From Flavobacterium sp. 5 (GTDB lineage: Bacteria; Bacteroidota; Bacteroidia; Flavobacteriales; Flavobacteriaceae), in NCBI RefSeq assembly GCF_002813295.1, contig NZ_PHUE01000001.1, forward strand, positions 4,092,001 to 4,156,000: a stretch of 64,000 nucleotides of DNA. The letters run 5' to 3'. The notes under the pieces are model-generated. The model saw nothing but the letters and a program-made list of their open reading frames with translations. It was not told the DNA's origin and ran no database searches. The first letter of the stretch is position 1. Each line of letters begins with the position of its first letter. Position numbers and translations under genes: made by a program. Shown piece by piece: positions 61,564-64,000 of the stretch.

Positions 61564-64000
61564 ATGGCTAACTATAAATTTAACTTAGAAACCCTTTACG
61601 AAAAAACGGATAACGGTCTCGATATTATTAAAAAGTATCTTGACAATTGTGACGGTTTTGGCAAAGCGTTAGAAAATGACAAATTCCCTTTTAAATATAG
61701 AGATACTGACAATACAGCATCTTGTTATTTAGTTAAAAATGACAAAGGACTAAAAGGAAGTGTGGGAGTTAATTACTGGCGTGTTAAGGACTTTGGAGGG
61801 GATTTCTTCACACCCATAGGAATTGCAATAGAGCAAAGCGGTTTAGACTTTTATCCGTGCTTAAAAATGTTGTACGAATGGTTTAATCTTGATGGAAACA
61901 ACACATTTTTCAAAGCCACAACCGAAATAAAAACCCTTGACGAAACTGACGAACGTCCTTTAGACTGGTTTAATGTTGTAACCAAAGAGCATAAACAGCT
62001 GGATATTATTGGCACACACATAACACCTGAATTAGCTGCTGAATATGATTTTTTCACCGTAGATTATTATGAGAAAGTTTTCATAAACAAAAAGACAAAT
62101 CAAAAAAATTACATCAAAGTTACTGCAACTGATAGTTTCCCAATCTTTTGCTATATGCCAGAAAAAAGCTGGTGCAAAACCTATGCACCATTTTCTAAAG
62201 ATAAAACGTATAAGCATGGCTATTTAGGAAAAAAACCTGTTCGCCATGTTTACGGATTACAAAAAATAATTGATAGTGTAGATTTTGCTGGAATTGAAAT
62301 TTTAAACAAGCAAATTAAAGATTGTGATTATACTGACGATAATTTAAAAAGAAGCCTGATTTCACAACGTGAAGAATTAAAAATTGATACGGTTATAATC
62401 GCTTCGGGCGGTTCTGACGGTTTGAATGTTGCTTCTTTAGATTATGATGTTATTTGGTACAATTCAGAAAGTGAACAAATAAATTATGAGGAATACAGCC
62501 AACTGAAAAAAATTGTAAAAAACATTTACAATCTCCCTGATGTTGATGAATCAGGCGTAAAATATGGCTATGAAGTTGCTGAAAACTTTTGGAACATGAA
62601 AAGCATTTGGCTGCCAAAGGAAAAAATAGGAACGAACGGAAAAGATTTCAGGGATTGGATGAAATTTTATAAAAAATCGGACTTGAAAAGCTTAAAATTT
62701 CAGTTCAAAAACTTGCTTTCTGGGGCATTGAAAATGAAATTCTTTGAACGTAACGAAAAATCAAAACGCTGGTCGGTAAAAACCTCTTATTTACATTATT
62801 TTCTTAAGATAAAAGGATTTCATCTGTATTATCCAGAAAAGAAATACACAGAAAAAACAGGTATTCAGGAATTTATTTTCATAAGGATAAACGAGCATAT
62901 TGTCGAGCAATATTTTCCTAACGATATACGTAAATTTTCAGAAATGTACCTAATCGAAAAAGGACAGCCTATTGAAGTCATTGACCTTATTAAAAATACG
63001 GATCAATTCAATGAAACAAAACTCTTATCAATGGATAAAATAGTTTTGGATTTTAAAAATTTTACCGAAGAAACGCAAACTTTCTTTTTCAATAATCAAT
63101 TTGCCACCATTTCCAAAGAGGGTATTGAGTTGAAGCCTTACAAGGATTTGAAAAATTATGTTTGGGATTATAGAATAGTTGATAAAACCATATTTGCCGA
63201 AAAACAAAGTTTCAGACACTACAAAGATGAAGCTGGAAACGATAGAGTAGAAATATTGCAACAGGATTGCGACTATATGAATTATTTAATCAATGGCAGC
63301 CGCATGTATTGGCGCAAAGAATTGGAAGAACCTTTTGGCGATTTTATCAATAACAAAGAACTAAAAGAAGCTAAACAAAAATACCACAATGAAAACCGCT
63401 TCAATCTTTCGGCTGAATGTTTGACCGAAAATGAGCGATTGATCCAGGAGAAACATTTTTTGAATAAATGCTTTGGAATTGGTTATTTATTACACCGTTT
63501 TAAAATAGAATCTTTTGCAAAATTCATTTATATAATGGATGATGCTCCAAAAGAAAGCGAAGAAGACAGTAACGGTCGTTCAGGTAAATCGGTTTTATTA
63601 AATGGAATAGACAGGCTATTGAATAATCACTATTACATCAATGGAAAATCTAAAAACATTACAACTAATTCACATTTGCTGGATGGTTTTACAAAAGATA
63701 ACGATTACATACGTATAGAAGATATTGACCAATATTTAGGAGTAGAATTTTTCTATAACTGGGTAACGGGTCCTATATCTGTAAATCCAAAAACCAAGAA
63801 ACCGTATAATGTTGAATTTAATGATGCTGGCAAAATGGCTGCAACATCTAATTTCGGAATTGGTAAAATTAATCAATCCACTTTAGGGCGTTTGTTCTTT
63901 ATTTCCTTTTCGGATTACTACCACGTAAAAACCGAAAAATACAATGAAGAGCGTAAAATTTCTAACGACTTCAATAATAAAGATTTGTTTTCAAGCTATT
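61564..64000 (+). CDS. Phage-type primase/SF3 helicase (3' end outside window)
   Basis: The frame from ATG 61564 (MANYKFNLETLYEKTDNGLD) stays open to the window end, over 810 residues. DFGGDFFTPIGIA near 80 resembles the primase N-terminal part. IIASGGSDGLNVASLDYDVI near 280 fits a TOPRIM domain. The C-terminal helicase has Walker A NGRSGKSVLLNG near 669 and Walker B DYIRIEDIDQYL near 715, followed by AATSNFGIG. This is the primase-helicase of a phage or phage-like element and marks the replication module. Confidence 0.82.
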   Translation, partial: MANYKFNLETLYEKTDNGLDIIKKYLDNCDGFGKALENDKFPFKYRDTDNTASCYLVKNDKGLKGSVGVNYWRVKDFGGDFFTPIGIAIEQSGLDFYPCLKMLYEWFNLDGNNTFFKATTEIKTLDETDERPLDWFNVVTKEHKQLDIIGTHITPELAAEYDFFTVDYYEKVFINKKTNQKNYIKVTATDSFPIFCYMPEKSWCKTYAPFSKDKTYKHGYLGKKPVRHVYGLQKIIDSVDFAGIEILNKQIKDCDYTDDNLKRSLISQREELKIDTVIIASGGSDGLNVASLDYDVIWYNSESEQINYEEYSQLKKIVKNIYNLPDVDESGVKYGYEVAENFWNMKSIWLPKEKIGTNGKDFRDWMKFYKKSDLKSLKFQFKNLLSGALKMKFFERNEKSKRWSVKTSYLHYFLKIKGFHLYYPEKKYTEKTGIQEFIFIRINEHIVEQYFPNDIRKFSEMYLIEKGQPIEVIDLIKNTDQFNETKLLSMDKIVLDFKNFTEETQTFFFNNQFATISKEGIELKPYKDLKNYVWDYRIVDKTIFAEKQSFRHYKDEAGNDRVEILQQDCDYMNYLINGSRMYWRKELEEPFGDFINNKELKEAKQKYHNENRFNLSAECLTENERLIQEKHFLNKCFGIGYLLHRFKIESFAKFIYIMDDAPKESEEDSNGRSGKSVLLNGIDRLLNNHYYINGKSKNITTNSHLLDGFTKDNDYIRIEDIDQYLGVEFFYNWVTGPISVNPKTKKPYNVEFNDAGKMAATSNFGIGKINQSTLGRLFFISFSDYYHVKTEKYNEERKISNDFNNKDLFSSY

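Overview
The window is an AT-rich chromosome segment from a member of the Bacteroidota, most likely Flavobacterium or a close relative. Signs of this are the codon and base use, promoters of the TTG-N19-TAnnTTTG type, a C-terminal type IX-like sorting tail on a large surface protein, near absence of Shine-Dalgarno sites, and insertion sequences typical of Bacteroidetes. Only one housekeeping gene is recognised in the middle and right part (metY-like, 54.9-56.2 kb); most of the window from 9.8 kb onward is accessory DNA.

Region 1 (1-9.75 kb, minus strand) is a type II secretion/type IV pilus-like operon. In transcription order it has a MORN-repeat membrane protein, GspK-, GspI- and GspJ-like minor pseudopilins, GspF, GspG, a short GxGD prepilin peptidase, GspE, the GspD secretin, and GspL- and GspM-like proteins. 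All four pseudopilins have Ala, not Gly, just before the predicted cleavage site and Ser at +2.

Region 2 (9.76-17.3 kb) has a candidate structured small RNA, an internally deleted insertion sequence, a large secreted repeat protein whose reading frame is broken in a run of 13 A, a decayed radC-like gene and two tandem IS982-family elements set in a TTA microsatellite.

Region 3 (17.9-42.2 kb, plus strand) is an eight-gene rhs-type operon: OmpH-like anchor, lipoprotein, a 2087-residue export-associated giant, a PKD-domain protein, a leucine-rich-repeat protein, a LolA-like protein, a 3820-residue RHS/YD-repeat protein with a C-terminal toxin domain resembling zinc phospholipase C, and a two-TM immunity candidate. 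An orphan RHS tip with a GIY-YIG-like nuclease and an Imm26-like partner follows at 50.05-51.7 kb.

Region 4 (42.3-54.6 kb) lies between and after these toxin tips. Each toxin/immunity pair is followed by a convergent copy of a polymerase-like gene with family A palm motifs. Between the copies lies a putative mobile element with two active/degenerate pairs of tyrosine recombinases and a primase-type ATPase-like protein that has lost its P-loop. The second polymerase copy is cut by an IS6-family remnant, next to an ISAon1-type remnant.

Region 5 (54.7-58.2 kb) holds metY with a leader-peptide/terminator leader, an intact radC-like gene inverted relative to the one at 14.8 kb, and the tail of a large serine recombinase. 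Region 6 (58.2-64 kb) looks like the early region of a prophage or related element: an 83-nt hairpin and direct repeats, a repressor facing an early operon across an array of TTGCAA sites, a C5-methyltransferase homologue without its catalytic Cys, small ORFs, and a TOPRIM/SF3 primase-helicase running off the window end.
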